A stretch of DNA of 47,958 nucleotides from Candidatus Roslinia caecavium (GCA_904419955.1 CAJFTO010000021.1:1-47958), one strand, 5' to 3'; numbered from the stretch's first letter, positions 1 through 8,745 are shown. Numbers and translations: made by a program. The notes: generated by a model from the sequence alone, not told the origin.

Positions 1-126
1 TTAATGCAATCGTAATAATGGAAAAATTTTGAAAACTCCCTAAAATTCCGGGAAGCCCGTGAAAACGTTGTTTTTTTAGGGACTTTTTTTCGCGTGATAA
101 TATTTAGTACAGAAAAAATGACATAG
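1..126. repeat. Structured intergenic repeat, copy A
   Basis: This is an imperfect direct repeat of 46234-46360, in the same orientation. Shared blocks are the leading TTAATGCAATCGTAATA, the central GCCCGTGAAAACGTTG and the trailing ACATAG. The arms at about 34-44 (ACTCCCTAAA) and 74-84 (TTTAGGGACT) can pair around a loop that holds a small AAAAC-GTT-GTTTT hairpin. The arms differ from copy C but keep their pairing. The element lies beyond the terminator of the RCC1-repeat gene. Its function is unknown. Confidence 0.7.
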
Positions 127-140
127 ATAACTATGTAATA

Positions 141-166
141 TAAAAGAGCGGCTGTTTAGCCGCTCT
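141..166 (-). terminator. Rho-independent terminator of the RCC1-repeat gene
   Basis: A perfect 8-bp stem, AGAGCGGC/GCCGCTCT, has a 6-nt loop. On the minus strand it is followed directly by TTTTATA. It lies 75 bp past the stop codon of the gene at 242-2002. Confidence 0.8.
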
Positions 167-241
167 GGCGATCGCATTAGCGCGTATATCAATATATTAT
201 AGACGCAAACGTAAAATTCAATACGCGCGTTCTCATTAGTC

Positions 242-2002
242 TCATTCGATCGCGAGTTCTAATTCGTAAAAGCCTATGTCCGTCCATTCGCTCACGTCGC
301 ATTGACCGAAGCGGTCGTCGCCGACGGCTACGACCGTGCCGTCCCATTTTAGACCCACGGTGTGGTTGGTTCCGCATTGGACGGCCGCCAGATCGCGCCA
401 GAGCGCGGTGGAGCTTTGCATCATGCTGTCGTCGCCCTTAGCTTCGGCCTTGCCGTCGTAGGTCAAAAATACCGCGTGTTCGTTTCCGACCGACGCCGTT
501 ATTATCCCGCTCAGATCTTCGAGTTCGCCGGACGTCGGCGCGCTGTTTCCGACCGCCGCGACGGTCCCGTCCTCTCCTATGCCGACCGTGCAGCCGATCT
601 CGGTCGAGACGTAGCCCACTCCGCTAAACGAACTTACCGCGTCCTCGCCCTCGGTGCCCCAGCCCGCAGTAACGACCGTTCCGTCTGCTTTTAAGCCTAT
701 CGTGAGATACGGCCCCGCCGCTATCTGGACAATGTCTTTCCAGTCCTGAACGTCGCATTGACCGTACCGGTTGTTTCCCCGCGCTATGACCCTGCCGTTT
801 TCCCTGAGCCCCACCGTGTGGTACTCGCTCGCGGCTATCGCGGTTATATCCGACCAGCCCCCGACCTCGCACTGACCGAAGTCGTTGTTCCCGACCGCGT
901 ACAGCGTTCCGTCGTTTTTAAGCGCGAGCGTGTGATTCCCAGCCGCCGCGACGCTCTTTACGTCCGTCCAATCCTCGACGTTGCACTGGCCGTATTCGTT
1001 ATCCCCGGCTGCCAAAACCGTTCCGTCCTTCCTCACGGCGACGCTGTGGCCGTACCCGGCGGCTATGCACTCCGAAAACCTATTCGCGATACTCCTCGCG
1101 CAGTCGCGGGCGTTTCTGTATTCGCCGCATTCGTAAAACAGCCTCATCGCCCCGGCGAAATCGTCCAGCCTGTACGCCGATACCGCTCTGGAATACAATA
1201 TGTTGAGCCTCGTCTCGGGCAGGAACCAATACCCGTCCAGCTCGCCGAACTCCTCGTAAGCCTTAACAAAATTTCGGTTTATGTAACTCGTCATAGCCGA
1301 AGCGTATATATCGCTCCGCCTGCTAAAATATACGCTCGCCGAGAAAGCGCCGCATACGACCAAAGCGACCGCCGCGACTATCGCCGAGACCGCCGCGATC
1401 TTGGACTTCCTGCTCCGCGCCCGGCGCTTCCTCTTCCTTTGCTCCGCCCTCTTCTTTCTCCGCTCGGCCTTTCTCTTCCTCTCGTAGTCCTTCTCCCATT
1501 TTCTGGACTGTTTATCCTTTTTATCGTACCTGACCGACTTTAGATCGTCCTTTCCACCCTTGCCCGCCGGGCTTTGACGGATCCAAACGCTGCCGTTTTC
1601 ATAGATCAGCTTTGTAACCTCGGTCTCCACCGCCTCCACTCCGGCTGATACGGCGATCTCTTTCTCCCGACCGAAGATACCGCCCCTTTCCACGTCCAGG
1701 TCGGAATATATAACGTCGTTCATTATGATAAAACCGTTCAGCTGAGCGTCGTAACACTTTAGATTCAGATACGCGGCTTTGAGCCTCAGCCCGGAGTCGT
1801 TCCTGAGCTTTAGCTTAACGAACGTCCGTCCGGTCTTAACGTCCGCGTATATCACGCTCCCCATCACAAACAGAGGCGACCCGTCCCCGGTCGTGTATTC
1901 GGTCTTTCTGACGATGGCGCGCTTGCGACCGCCGCCGTCCGCGCCGCTTAACCGCTCCTCTTTCCGCCTCTTGTATTCCTTCTCAAAACCGGCTCTCGGC
2001 AT
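242..2002 (-). CDS. Membrane-anchored RCC1-repeat (alpha-tubulin suppressor-like) protein
   Basis: The protein has 586 residues. An N-terminal domain of mixed beta character (about 1-150) is followed by an intensely Lys/Arg-rich stretch (about 173-201), one transmembrane helix (about 202-226), a TPR-like helical segment (about 235-310) and about seven RCC1-type repeats to the C-terminus. Repeats follow the pattern GHS/T-V-x-L-K-x-DGT-V-x-A-x-G-x-N-x-x-GQC. The basic stretch before the helix predicts a cytoplasmic N-terminus and an extracellular propeller. The open frame continues upstream through the tRNA gene, so I place the start at ATG 2002, where GGAGG sits 8 nt upstream. RCC1 propellers mediate protein or ligand contacts; no enzymatic motif is visible. 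Fold and topology are well supported, the biological role is unknown. Confidence 0.8.
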   Translation of the reverse strand: MPRAGFEKEYKRRKEERLSGADGGGRKRAIVRKTEYTTGDGSPLFVMGSVIYADVKTGRTFVKLKLRNDSGLRLKAAYLNLKCYDAQLNGFIIMNDVIYSDLDVERGGIFGREKEIAVSAGVEAVETEVTKLIYENGSVWIRQSPAGKGGKDDLKSVRYDKKDKQSRKWEKDYERKRKAERRKKRAEQRKRKRRARSRKSKIAAVSAIVAAVALVVCGAFSASVYFSRRSDIYASAMTSYINRNFVKAYEEFGELDGYWFLPETRLNILYSRAVSAYRLDDFAGAMRLFYECGEYRNARDCARSIANRFSECIAAGYGHSVAVRKDGTVLAAGDNEYGQCNVEDWTDVKSVAAAGNHTLALKNDGTLYAVGNNDFGQCEVGGWSDITAIAASEYHTVGLRENGRVIARGNNRYGQCDVQDWKDIVQIAAGPYLTIGLKADGTVVTAGWGTEGEDAVSSFSGVGYVSTEIGCTVGIGEDGTVAAVGNSAPTSGELEDLSGIITASVGNEHAVFLTYDGKAEAKGDDSMMQSSTALWRDLAAVQCGTNHTVGLKWDGTVVAVGDDRFGQCDVSEWTDIGFYELELAIE

Positions 2003-2103
2003 GCCTATCCCCTCCGTTCGTATCCGACCGCGCTCGGCGCTTAGCCGCGTATGATCCCGCGATCCCGTCGCCGCGTTGTTCCGTTTCTCCACCGCGCGCG
2101 GAA

Positions 2104-2148
2104 CAGAAAAAAACGGGGCGGGTAGAAATAAAGAAGTTCCCCCGCCCC
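2104..2148 (-). terminator. Terminator of tRNA-Arg
   Basis: Inverted arms GGGGCGGG (2115-2122) and CCCGCCCC (2141-2148) are followed on the minus strand by G and seven T. It lies just past the tRNA 3' end and inside the upstream region of the RCC1-repeat gene. Confidence 0.8.
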
Positions 2149-2156
2149 TATTAAAC

Positions 2157-2233
2157 TGGTACGCCTGATGCGACTTGAACGCACGACCTTCAGAGTCGGA
2201 GTCTGACACTCTATCCAGCTGAGCTACAGGCGC
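2157..2233 (-). tRNA. tRNA-Arg(CCG)
   Basis: A complete cloverleaf is visible on the minus strand. The acceptor stem is GCGCCTG/CAGGCGT. The D-arm carries AGCTGGATA. The anticodon stem TCAGA/TCTGA has the loop CTCCGAC, which gives anticodon CCG and decodes CGG. The T-arm GTGCG/CGCAT has loop TTCAAGT, and an encoded CCA follows discriminator A. A minus-strand open frame across this gene is spurious. Confidence 0.95.
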
Positions 2234-2245
2234 AAATATAAGTAT

Positions 2246-2274
2246 ATTATAGCACACCCCGAAGTGAAATTCAA
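2246..2274 (-). promoter_or_regulatory. Promoter of tRNA-Arg
   Basis: On the minus strand TTGAAT and TATAAT are separated by 17 bp. The -10 box ends 12 bp before the tRNA 5' end, as expected for a stable-RNA promoter. Confidence 0.85.
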
Positions 2275-2400
2275 TAGGTTTGGGGGAAATTTATTTTTGT
2301 ATCAAAATGAACCTATCGCGTTATAAATATCAATTTTTAAACATATTTGAACATAATATATCTAACCACAAACGATATAATGACGCAGAATGCGATAATT

Positions 2401-2633
2401 ATGGCGCAATCTGCATTCAGAGTCCGCATGGCCGAAAACTAACAAAACAGTTCGACAGCCTATGTTCAAATTTTACTATGACGGCCTCGATGGGGATCAA
2501 CGTCTTCGCGCGGGCGGTCGTCCGCGAGAGGAGAATACCATTTGAGATATCCGCGCCCGAACAGGAGATCAGCCGCGAAAAGGCGATGAAAAACATCTTG
2601 CAGGACATGAACCTGGATGAGATAAACGAATAG
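2401..2633 (+). pseudogene. Frameshifted RelB/DinJ-family antitoxin remnant
   Basis: ATG at 2401 opens a typical antitoxin N-terminus (MAQSAFRVRMAEN) and meets TAA at 2440. One base further along, in another frame, the same protein continues as LTKQFDSLCSNF, then INVFARAVVRERRIPFEI, and ends in LDEINE at 2633. A single-base deletion near 2437-2439 explains the break. The family usually continues past LDEINE with more charged residues, so the 3' end also looks truncated. No RelE/YafQ-type toxin gene follows. It is a dead orphan antitoxin of a type II toxin-antitoxin module. Confidence 0.8.
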
Positions 2634-2913
2634 ATACGCGATCAACAACCTGACCCCGACGGATGCGGGCGTAACGGTCAGTCTTACAAAGAACGTCGAG
2701 CTTAGCGGGACGCAGGTTCTGATAGCGGCGGCTTACGATAAGTCGGGGGCTATGATAAGCTGCAACACGGCCGATGCGGCGCTGCCCGCGGGCGCGGCCG
2801 ACGATATCGCCATAACTCTGGATACGACGAACGCCGCCGAGATCAGGGCGTTCGTATGGGACGGGTTTGAAAATTTGACCCCGCTGAGTAACGCATACAG
2901 CTTGACGCTGTAG
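2626..2913 (+). pseudogene. Orphan C-terminal domain of a secreted protein (gene remnant)
   Basis: An open frame runs from just after a stop at 2623 to TAG at 2911, with no start codon. It encodes a beta-rich domain of about 90 residues, with LIAAAYDKSGAM in the middle and AFVWDGFENLTPL near the end. The same pattern closes the secreted proteins encoded at 3088-6399 (MLWNGIDSMQP) and 46596-47958 (FLYPNDMSP). It is therefore the tail of a lost secreted protein, joined directly to the antitoxin remnant. The junction near 2630-2640 is probably a deletion point. Confidence 0.75.
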
Positions 2914-2954
2914 GGAGAATTATTCCAACAAACAATAAAGCATATCTAAACAGC

Positions 2955-2976
2955 AAAAGGAGCCGCGCGCGGCTCC
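2955..2976 (-). terminator. Terminator-like hairpin downstream of the GLUG protein gene
   Basis: The palindrome GGAGCCGCGCGCGGCTCC (2959-2976) is followed on the minus strand by TTTTGC. On the plus strand it is followed by TTGATTT, so it may also act weakly on the remnant's strand. Confidence 0.6.
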
Positions 2977-3019
2977 TTGATTTAATTGGGAAGAATATTT
3001 TTTTAATTTAAGCTATATC

Positions 3020-3060
3020 CGCCCGCCCGGCGCTATGCTGCGCGCGGGCGGGTTTTATTT
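3020..3060 (+). terminator. GC-rich hairpin with T-rich tail
   Basis: The arms CCCGCCCG and CGGGCGGG enclose a further GC stem and the loop TATGCT, followed on the plus strand by TTTTATTT. It would end plus-strand transcription from the remnant at 2626-2913 and protect the convergent gene. Confidence 0.65.
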
Positions 3061-3087
3061 ATTCTTGTACTGTTTATATATACCGGT

Positions 3088-6000
3088 TTAAAACTTGGGC
3101 TGCATACTGTCTATGCCGTTCCACAGCATCAGTTTTACGGTCATGCCTTCCGCGTCGAAGTTCGTAGGCTCGAAGGCCTGCGTTCCCGGCTCCGCGAAGG
3201 TTATCTCCTGCACCTCCATACTCTTTAGGACGCCGGCGCTGTTATACGCCGCAAAGATCAGCGCGTATTCCCCGGCTTCGGGCGCGGTCACCACCGCTTT
3301 GCCGTCTACGTATTCCGCTTCAAATTCCGTCGCCGGCTCTGTGAACGTAACCGTTCCCGCGGAATTATAGCCGAATATATCTCCGTAAAATTCGGTTCCC
3401 GTAACCGCCGCCGAACTGTAGCTGTCCTTAATATCGCCCGTCGATAAATATCCGACTATACCGCCGGCATATTTGTCCGCCGCCGTTACGGCGCCTTCAT
3501 TTTGGCAATTCGAGATCGAGCTTGCGGAGCTTCCGGCTATGCCGCCTACATAGCTTCTGCCAGAGACGGCGCCCGAGTTATAGCAATTCGTAGCTTCATC
3601 ATGTCCTTTAAGGTAGCCCGATATTCCGCCCGCGAAGTCCACCGCGTTATATACGTCGCCCGTGTTATTACTGTCTCTGATAACTCCGAACGAGCTGTAA
3701 CCCGCGATACCGCCGACGTAGTTCTGAGACGTGTCGGCCGTATATGAAGCCACTGTAGCGTCGCTCCGGATATTTCCCGAATTGTCGCAGCCCGAGACCT
3801 CGCCGTTTTCAAGCAGGCCTACGATACCGCCGAGCCTGTTTCTGAAGCCGTCCATACCGTTTTCTATATCAGCCGCGTTGGTACACTCGCTTATCGCGGC
3901 GTCCACAACGTGTCCGGCTATGCCGCCCGCGTAGCTCTCCTTCTGGGTTATTACGATAGCGCCCGAATTATCGCAGTTTGAGATAACCCCGCCGCCGCTT
4001 AGCGCGCCGACTATTCCGCCCGCTTCTCTTTGAGCGTTGATAGTAACGGCGCTGTTACAGTTCGTTATCTCGCCCGAGCTCCAACCGGCTATTCCGCCTA
4101 CGACCGAGCTTGCGTTTATCTCGCCGGATACGCTCAGGTCTTTGACCGAGCCGCTGACTATGCCGAACAAGCCCTGCGTACTCTCGCTTCCGCTTATATA
4201 AAGACCGGATATCGTATGTCCGCCGCCTTCGAATACGCCGCCGAACGGGTTGGTTCCGCCTATAGCGTCGTACGAACCGATAGGCGTCCACGACTCCCTG
4301 CTCTCGGCGTTATACTTCTCGGACAGATCGAGGTCGGTATTGAGCGTTACGGTCTTTCCCGCGTAATTATGTCCGCCGTTTACTATTTCCGCAAAGTTTT
4401 CGAGATCTTCTATCGTATCGATCTCGGTCACCAGTTCTGAATCCGGCATACCGGCCGAAGATTCGGTTATCGTGAGCGACGGTCTTGCGGCCAGAGTCTC
4501 GGCGTTCGTGACCGATCTGTAGTCGCCGCCCGTCGTACCTACGCTGTATACCATCAGCGTGATTATTTTATCCTCGCTCTCCGCGAGCGCCGCCTTTATT
4601 CCCTCGGTCACGTCTATGGAGTCGGTCGTCGAGGTACCCGTACTCGTCAGATAATATTCGCCTAAAATACCGTTCGCCGCTGCGGACATATCGTCGTTAC
4701 TCGCCTGGTTCGTCCCCGGCGCGATCAGCGTCTTTCTGTTCTCGTCGGCGTATAAGACTACCGTGGTTCCGTCGCTCTGCTTAAACGCCGACATCTTTGT
4801 GTCCTCGGCGCCGTCGATACAGAAATCGCCCGAGAAGCTCCCTTCGTCCCAATCGTTGTTCGGGATCAGGAAGATCGCCTTTGAGTTAGAGGTTCCTTTA
4901 TTCTTGGTAAATTGAAGCGTCGCGTCGGATATCAGTTCTTCGTCGTAATTTGACAGATCGAATTTCACAAACGTCATTCTGTCAGCGGCGATTATGACGT
5001 CGCTTCCGTTACCTTGAACTGTGCCGTTGTTCCTCAGCGATATGCTGTTTATCGCGGCGGCGCGGGTCGTTCCGAATCTGCCCTTGGTATATTCGACAGA
5101 TACGGTAACGTCGCTGTTTGGCATGGTATAAGTTCCGTCCGCGTTCTGCGCTACTATGTTGTCTTCAGCGTCTCTAACGGTTATATTTGCGGTATAACCG
5201 ATATTCTCGCCGCCGTTTACCGTGAATACGCCGCCCGGCTTAGCGTAAGCCGTTCCGTCCGTATAGGTCGTTCCCGCCGACTCGACGCTTACTACTCCAA
5301 GCGGGTTCCGCTCTGTGGAGAACGTAATCATATTCGACTTTGTATAATCGGCGCCAACTTCAATCGTACGCGAATAGCTCGCGGTCTCCGCGCCGTCCGT
5401 CTTTGTCACGGTGAGTATCACGTTTGCCGACGTCGCGTCGCCGACGTACTGTTCGTTAAACGCGAGTCCGTTTTCAACTACCTTTACCGGAGCGGACGCG
5501 TCGCCGTAGATCTCTATAGAGACCTCGCTCCCGTTTTCGGGAGCCGTTATCTCCACCCCGCTCTCCTCTGTGACCGTCTTGCCGCTGAGCTGAGAATTAA
5601 CGCTTACAAAGTCCGCGTACGCCTGTCTGTATATTTCGCTGTCGGTATACTCGAACACTATCTGCGGATATACCCATTTGCTGTATTCGGTGGCGCCGCC
5701 GCTATAAAACAGAGGCGCTCCTCCGCCGTTTAAACGGTTATTGGCGTCTATGTTAGACGTCGCGTACTCGGTCTTGTTGGTATTGCCGCTTCCGTATTCC
5801 ACCAAAAACGAAACGGTATCGCCCGCGTTTATCACTTCGCCCGTCACGTCTATCGCGGTCTGCCAGTTTGCGAGATCTTCCGGATACGCCGAAAGGCTAT
5901 CCGCGCTCAGCGCCGTTATCTCGGCCGCCGAGAAAAAGTCGTCCCTCGAGCCTCTCGGGATCGAAAATCCGGCTACGAACTCCTTGTCTTCGGTCTTGTT

Positions 6001-6399
6001 GAACTCGTTATTTATAGTATATAGATTCTGATTAAGCCCCGATTTGCTGACCATAGGCGTGAGTCTGAGCGTCGCGCTCTTTATCACCTTATTCTCCGCC
6101 GCCGGATTATCGTCCTTGGTCGATAGATCGAACTGGAACGCCGCGCCTATGTCCTCGCTTCCGGTCACTTCAAGAATACCGGCCGAATCCGTCTGTTCCT
6201 CAAACGCTCCCCTTATCTTCGCAAATCTTGAAGCGTATATCGACCATTCCCCGCCGTTGGATATCCCGCCGGCTGCGCCCGTATCGGGCTGAGGCGCGTC
6301 GAACGCCCATACCGGAGCCGCCGTCGTGCCAATAGCCGTAACGGCGACGGAAACCGCGGCGACCGACGATAATATTTTCTTGATAAATGTATTTTTCAT
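3088..6399 (-). CDS. Secreted multidomain protein with DNRLRE-like modules and GLUG repeats
   Basis: The protein has 1103 residues. A signal peptide covers about 1-32 and ends in APVWA. Residues 55-250 and about 455-645 each resemble DNRLRE/CBM96-type beta-sandwiches (TLRLTP, DVTGE, TFVKFDLS, DVTEGIKAAL). Residues 655-1010 hold GLUG repeats of the type GGIAGYSSGEITNCNSA. The last 85 residues are the C-terminal domain shared with two other loci here. No catalytic domain is recognisable, so binding to polysaccharide or cell-surface display is the likelier job. ATG 6399 has GGAGG 8-12 nt upstream. The gene lies 35 bp behind the GH28-like enzyme and is probably cotranscribed with it. Confidence 0.8.
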   Translation of the reverse strand: MKNTFIKKILSSVAAVSVAVTAIGTTAAPVWAFDAPQPDTGAAGGISNGGEWSIYASRFAKIRGAFEEQTDSAGILEVTGSEDIGAAFQFDLSTKDDNPAAENKVIKSATLRLTPMVSKSGLNQNLYTINNEFNKTEDKEFVAGFSIPRGSRDDFFSAAEITALSADSLSAYPEDLANWQTAIDVTGEVINAGDTVSFLVEYGSGNTNKTEYATSNIDANNRLNGGGAPLFYSGGATEYSKWVYPQIVFEYTDSEIYRQAYADFVSVNSQLSGKTVTEESGVEITAPENGSEVSIEIYGDASAPVKVVENGLAFNEQYVGDATSANVILTVTKTDGAETASYSRTIEVGADYTKSNMITFSTERNPLGVVSVESAGTTYTDGTAYAKPGGVFTVNGGENIGYTANITVRDAEDNIVAQNADGTYTMPNSDVTVSVEYTKGRFGTTRAAAINSISLRNNGTVQGNGSDVIIAADRMTFVKFDLSNYDEELISDATLQFTKNKGTSNSKAIFLIPNNDWDEGSFSGDFCIDGAEDTKMSAFKQSDGTTVVLYADENRKTLIAPGTNQASNDDMSAAANGILGEYYLTSTGTSTTDSIDVTEGIKAALAESEDKIITLMVYSVGTTGGDYRSVTNAETLAARPSLTITESSAGMPDSELVTEIDTIEDLENFAEIVNGGHNYAGKTVTLNTDLDLSEKYNAESRESWTPIGSYDAIGGTNPFGGVFEGGGHTISGLYISGSESTQGLFGIVSGSVKDLSVSGEINASSVVGGIAGWSSGEITNCNSAVTINAQREAGGIVGALSGGGVISNCDNSGAIVITQKESYAGGIAGHVVDAAISECTNAADIENGMDGFRNRLGGIVGLLENGEVSGCDNSGNIRSDATVASYTADTSQNYVGGIAGYSSFGVIRDSNNTGDVYNAVDFAGGISGYLKGHDEATNCYNSGAVSGRSYVGGIAGSSASSISNCQNEGAVTAADKYAGGIVGYLSTGDIKDSYSSAAVTGTEFYGDIFGYNSAGTVTFTEPATEFEAEYVDGKAVVTAPEAGEYALIFAAYNSAGVLKSMEVQEITFAEPGTQAFEPTNFDAEGMTVKLMLWNGIDSMQPKF

Positions 6400-6434
6400 C
6401 CTATTTTCCTCCTATCGTACTCCGCCGTTCTCTA

Positions 6435-8624
6435 TTAAGGCTGCTCGTCGCCCAATATCTCTACCTTGGAAATATCGAGCCGATAGCCGTCGCGCGGGAT
6501 TATCTTTACGTATCTGCCTACGATCTCTTCCTGTCCTGCCTCGGGATCGTCCTGATTCGCCAGCCAGTTAGATTTCACGCGCTTGTTGTAGTCCGGCCTG
6601 TTCCTCGAATTGACGGCGCCCTCGCCGTGCTCGTCCGTATGTCCCGCGCTCCAATCCTGTCCGTCCTTTGAAATAAATATGCGGTAGTCGTGCATTATAT
6701 CCGCTCTGTCCCAAGTGATGCGCACGCATTTTATCTGACGCTGCGCGCCGAGGTCTATTATCAGTCCGTCGCCCTCGAGTTCGCCCGGACGATCGGTAGT
6801 CGAGTCGTAGTAGACAGGCTCGCCCTGTCCGACCTGCGAATACCAAACCGTGTTTACGTCGGTATCCAGCACGGCGCTCGGGTCGGAACCGTTCTCGGAA
6901 ATATCCGCGCTCGCCGACGCGCCCTCGATCTGAGTATAGTCGTAGTACTCCGGCCAAATATCCTCGGGAACGATCGACGGGTTATATACGTACTTCGATT
7001 CTCCCGAAGCCACGAAGTTTATATTCTTTGTGTTGCTTCCTATATTGATGTGCGCGTCCTCTGCGCTCAGAGCCAGCTCCCCGTTGATCTTGAGGTTTTC
7101 AAAAGTGACGTTCTGGGTCATGCCCTCTACGCCGTCGCTGGTATCGTAGCCCTCGATCCTGCCTGTGAACGTATCGTCGGGGTTGGTGTAATCGACGTCC
7201 TTGAAATAGATATTGTTTATCCCCTTGCCGGGATACGTATATGTACCGTATCTGTCCTGAGTCGTTATAAACAACTGTACAAGCTCGTTCGCCATGTAAT
7301 CCTGGATACGTATATCGTCAAAGTAGATATTTGTTATAGTGTTGCCCTCCGACACGTCCATGCGTATGGGCTGAGGCATCCTCTTCATTTCCCCGTTTTC
7401 GGTTCGCCAAGCGTATTTGTTATACGTCAGTATATCTATATCTTGGAAGCGGCAGTTGTCTATCACGCGGCCGCCGTTCGGAGACGAGCTGTCGCCGTGG
7501 GTCCCGAAGTGGATCGGTCTCGCAAGGTCGGGCATAAGCACGCAGTTCTCGACCTTTATGTTTCTGACGTTGCCGGTATCGCCCCAGTAGTTGCCGTTCC
7601 AGCGCGGTCCGTAGATCGCTATACAGTCGTCGTTGCCGCGGAAGAAACAGCCCTCGACGGTCACGTCCTCGGAGCAGAAGATATCCATGCAGTCGCCCCA
7701 TTTTCCGTTGCCGATAGATTTAGCGTTTTTGATCGTCACGTTCTTCGCGTTTGCGATATTGACGCCGTAGCCGCCGTTATTAGCCCAGCTGTAGTTGAGC
7801 GCCATCGTGCCGCAGACGTAAGCGTTTGTTACGTCGTTAACGGTGATCGCCGCGTACTGCGGTCTGTAGACCAACACGTGGCCTATGAGCTTGGCGTTTG
7901 TGGTATAGTCCATATTGAGCGTGGCGTTTATCACCGCGCCGCCCTCGAAATACCAGGTTTGATCGCTGCGCACGGTAATATCTCTGTAGTCCGCCGTTGT
8001 GTAAAATCCGGGTTTTACGTATACTACGTCGGTATCGTAAGACAGCTGTATCTGATCGCCGGCCGAAGCGTCTACGACCGATACGCTCTTGCCCTCGGCC
8101 TCGAGATCCTCCGGCGTCGGCAGAGTCATGATCTCGTCGATCCAGATCTGAATATTATGCACCGTGTCGCCGTTGGGGTCTAAGACTATCCTCTGTCCCG
8201 GTTCGGCGGTAAACGTGATAACGTTATCGCCCTCGGTATAGTTAAGGTCGATGCCGTAGCTCTTCGGGTAGACGGCGGTCTCGCTGTTTAATCCGTTTTC
8301 GATATTGTCGATCCCGCCGTTGCACACGACTCTCACCTCAACCGGTCCGTCGGCGTCGAAGTAAACCATCGCCGCGTCTCTTACTCCGTTGCTCATAACT
8401 TTCGCCTTAAAGACGGTCAGAGCCTGCCACTCGTCCTCGCTTCCGCCTTCGGGACGAACGCTTACGGTATAGGAACCGTTCAGCTCCACGCCGTCCGGCG
8501 CCGGATAGGTTACCAGGTTGGTCTTCCCGCCGTCGACCGCGCCCGCCGGTACGACGTATAGGCTAAGCGCTACCGCTAAAGCGAGGAGCGCCGTTATTCC
8601 TTTCCTAAAAAAACTCCTTAACAT
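6435..8624 (-). CDS. Secreted GH28-like right-handed beta-helix glycosidase with C-terminal F5/8-type domain
   Basis: The protein has 729 residues. A signal peptide covers about 1-29. A beta-sandwich (about 35-165) precedes a long parallel beta-helix (about 180-560), and a C-terminal discoidin-like domain (about 580-725) contains AVLDTDVNTVWYS and IDLG. Asp311, Asp314, Asp332 and Asp333 lie in GDCMDI and NDDCIAI with the D-x20-DD spacing of GH28 polygalacturonases. The GHG and RIK signatures of GH28 are not seen; an IHFGTHGD segment with His372 and His376 follows. Hydrolysis of a pectin-related or other uronate-rich glycan outside the cell is likely, substrate unknown. ATG 8624 is preceded by AGGCAGG. 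First gene of a probable two-gene unit with 3088-6399. Confidence 0.78.
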   Translation of the reverse strand: MLRSFFRKGITALLALAVALSLYVVPAGAVDGGKTNLVTYPAPDGVELNGSYTVSVRPEGGSEDEWQALTVFKAKVMSNGVRDAAMVYFDADGPVEVRVVCNGGIDNIENGLNSETAVYPKSYGIDLNYTEGDNVITFTAEPGQRIVLDPNGDTVHNIQIWIDEIMTLPTPEDLEAEGKSVSVVDASAGDQIQLSYDTDVVYVKPGFYTTADYRDITVRSDQTWYFEGGAVINATLNMDYTTNAKLIGHVLVYRPQYAAITVNDVTNAYVCGTMALNYSWANNGGYGVNIANAKNVTIKNAKSIGNGKWGDCMDIFCSEDVTVEGCFFRGNDDCIAIYGPRWNGNYWGDTGNVRNIKVENCVLMPDLARPIHFGTHGDSSSPNGGRVIDNCRFQDIDILTYNKYAWRTENGEMKRMPQPIRMDVSEGNTITNIYFDDIRIQDYMANELVQLFITTQDRYGTYTYPGKGINNIYFKDVDYTNPDDTFTGRIEGYDTSDGVEGMTQNVTFENLKINGELALSAEDAHINIGSNTKNINFVASGESKYVYNPSIVPEDIWPEYYDYTQIEGASASADISENGSDPSAVLDTDVNTVWYSQVGQGEPVYYDSTTDRPGELEGDGLIIDLGAQRQIKCVRITWDRADIMHDYRIFISKDGQDWSAGHTDEHGEGAVNSRNRPDYNKRVKSNWLANQDDPEAGQEEIVGRYVKIIPRDGYRLDISKVEILGDEQP

Positions 8625-8662
8625 TTAAATACCTGCCTTTCTTTTTTTGAATTGGTAATTTT

Positions 8663-8691
8663 ATTATAGCGCCGGGCGCTCATGTTATTAA
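8663..8691 (-). promoter_or_regulatory. Probable promoter of the GH28-like/GLUG unit with palindrome in the spacer
   Basis: On the minus strand TATAAT (8663-8668) lies 17 bp from a weak TTAATA -35. The 11-bp palindrome GCGCCGGGCGC (8669-8679) touches the -10 box inside the spacer and could be an operator or a chance GC-rich hairpin. Confidence 0.45.
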
Positions 8692-8745
8692 ATGAAGTTT
8701 TCAGACCTAAACTTGCACAAAACAAACGTCTTATACAAAGCAAAA

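Noticed and set aside
181..225. Minus-strand promoter resembling that of tRNA-Arg (TTGAAT and TATAAT)
   Set aside because: The spacer is only 14 bp and nothing but the RCC1 gene's terminator lies downstream. It could be a scar of a lost tRNA unit but cannot be supported.
758..1543. Long plus-strand open frames opposite the RCC1, GH28-like, infB and other genes
   Set aside because: They mirror the third-position bias of the real genes, lack ribosome binding sites and have no recognisable domains.
2003..2257. N-terminal extension of the RCC1-repeat protein to 671 residues
   Set aside because: It would read through the tRNA gene and its terminator; ATG 2002 has a strong ribosome binding site.
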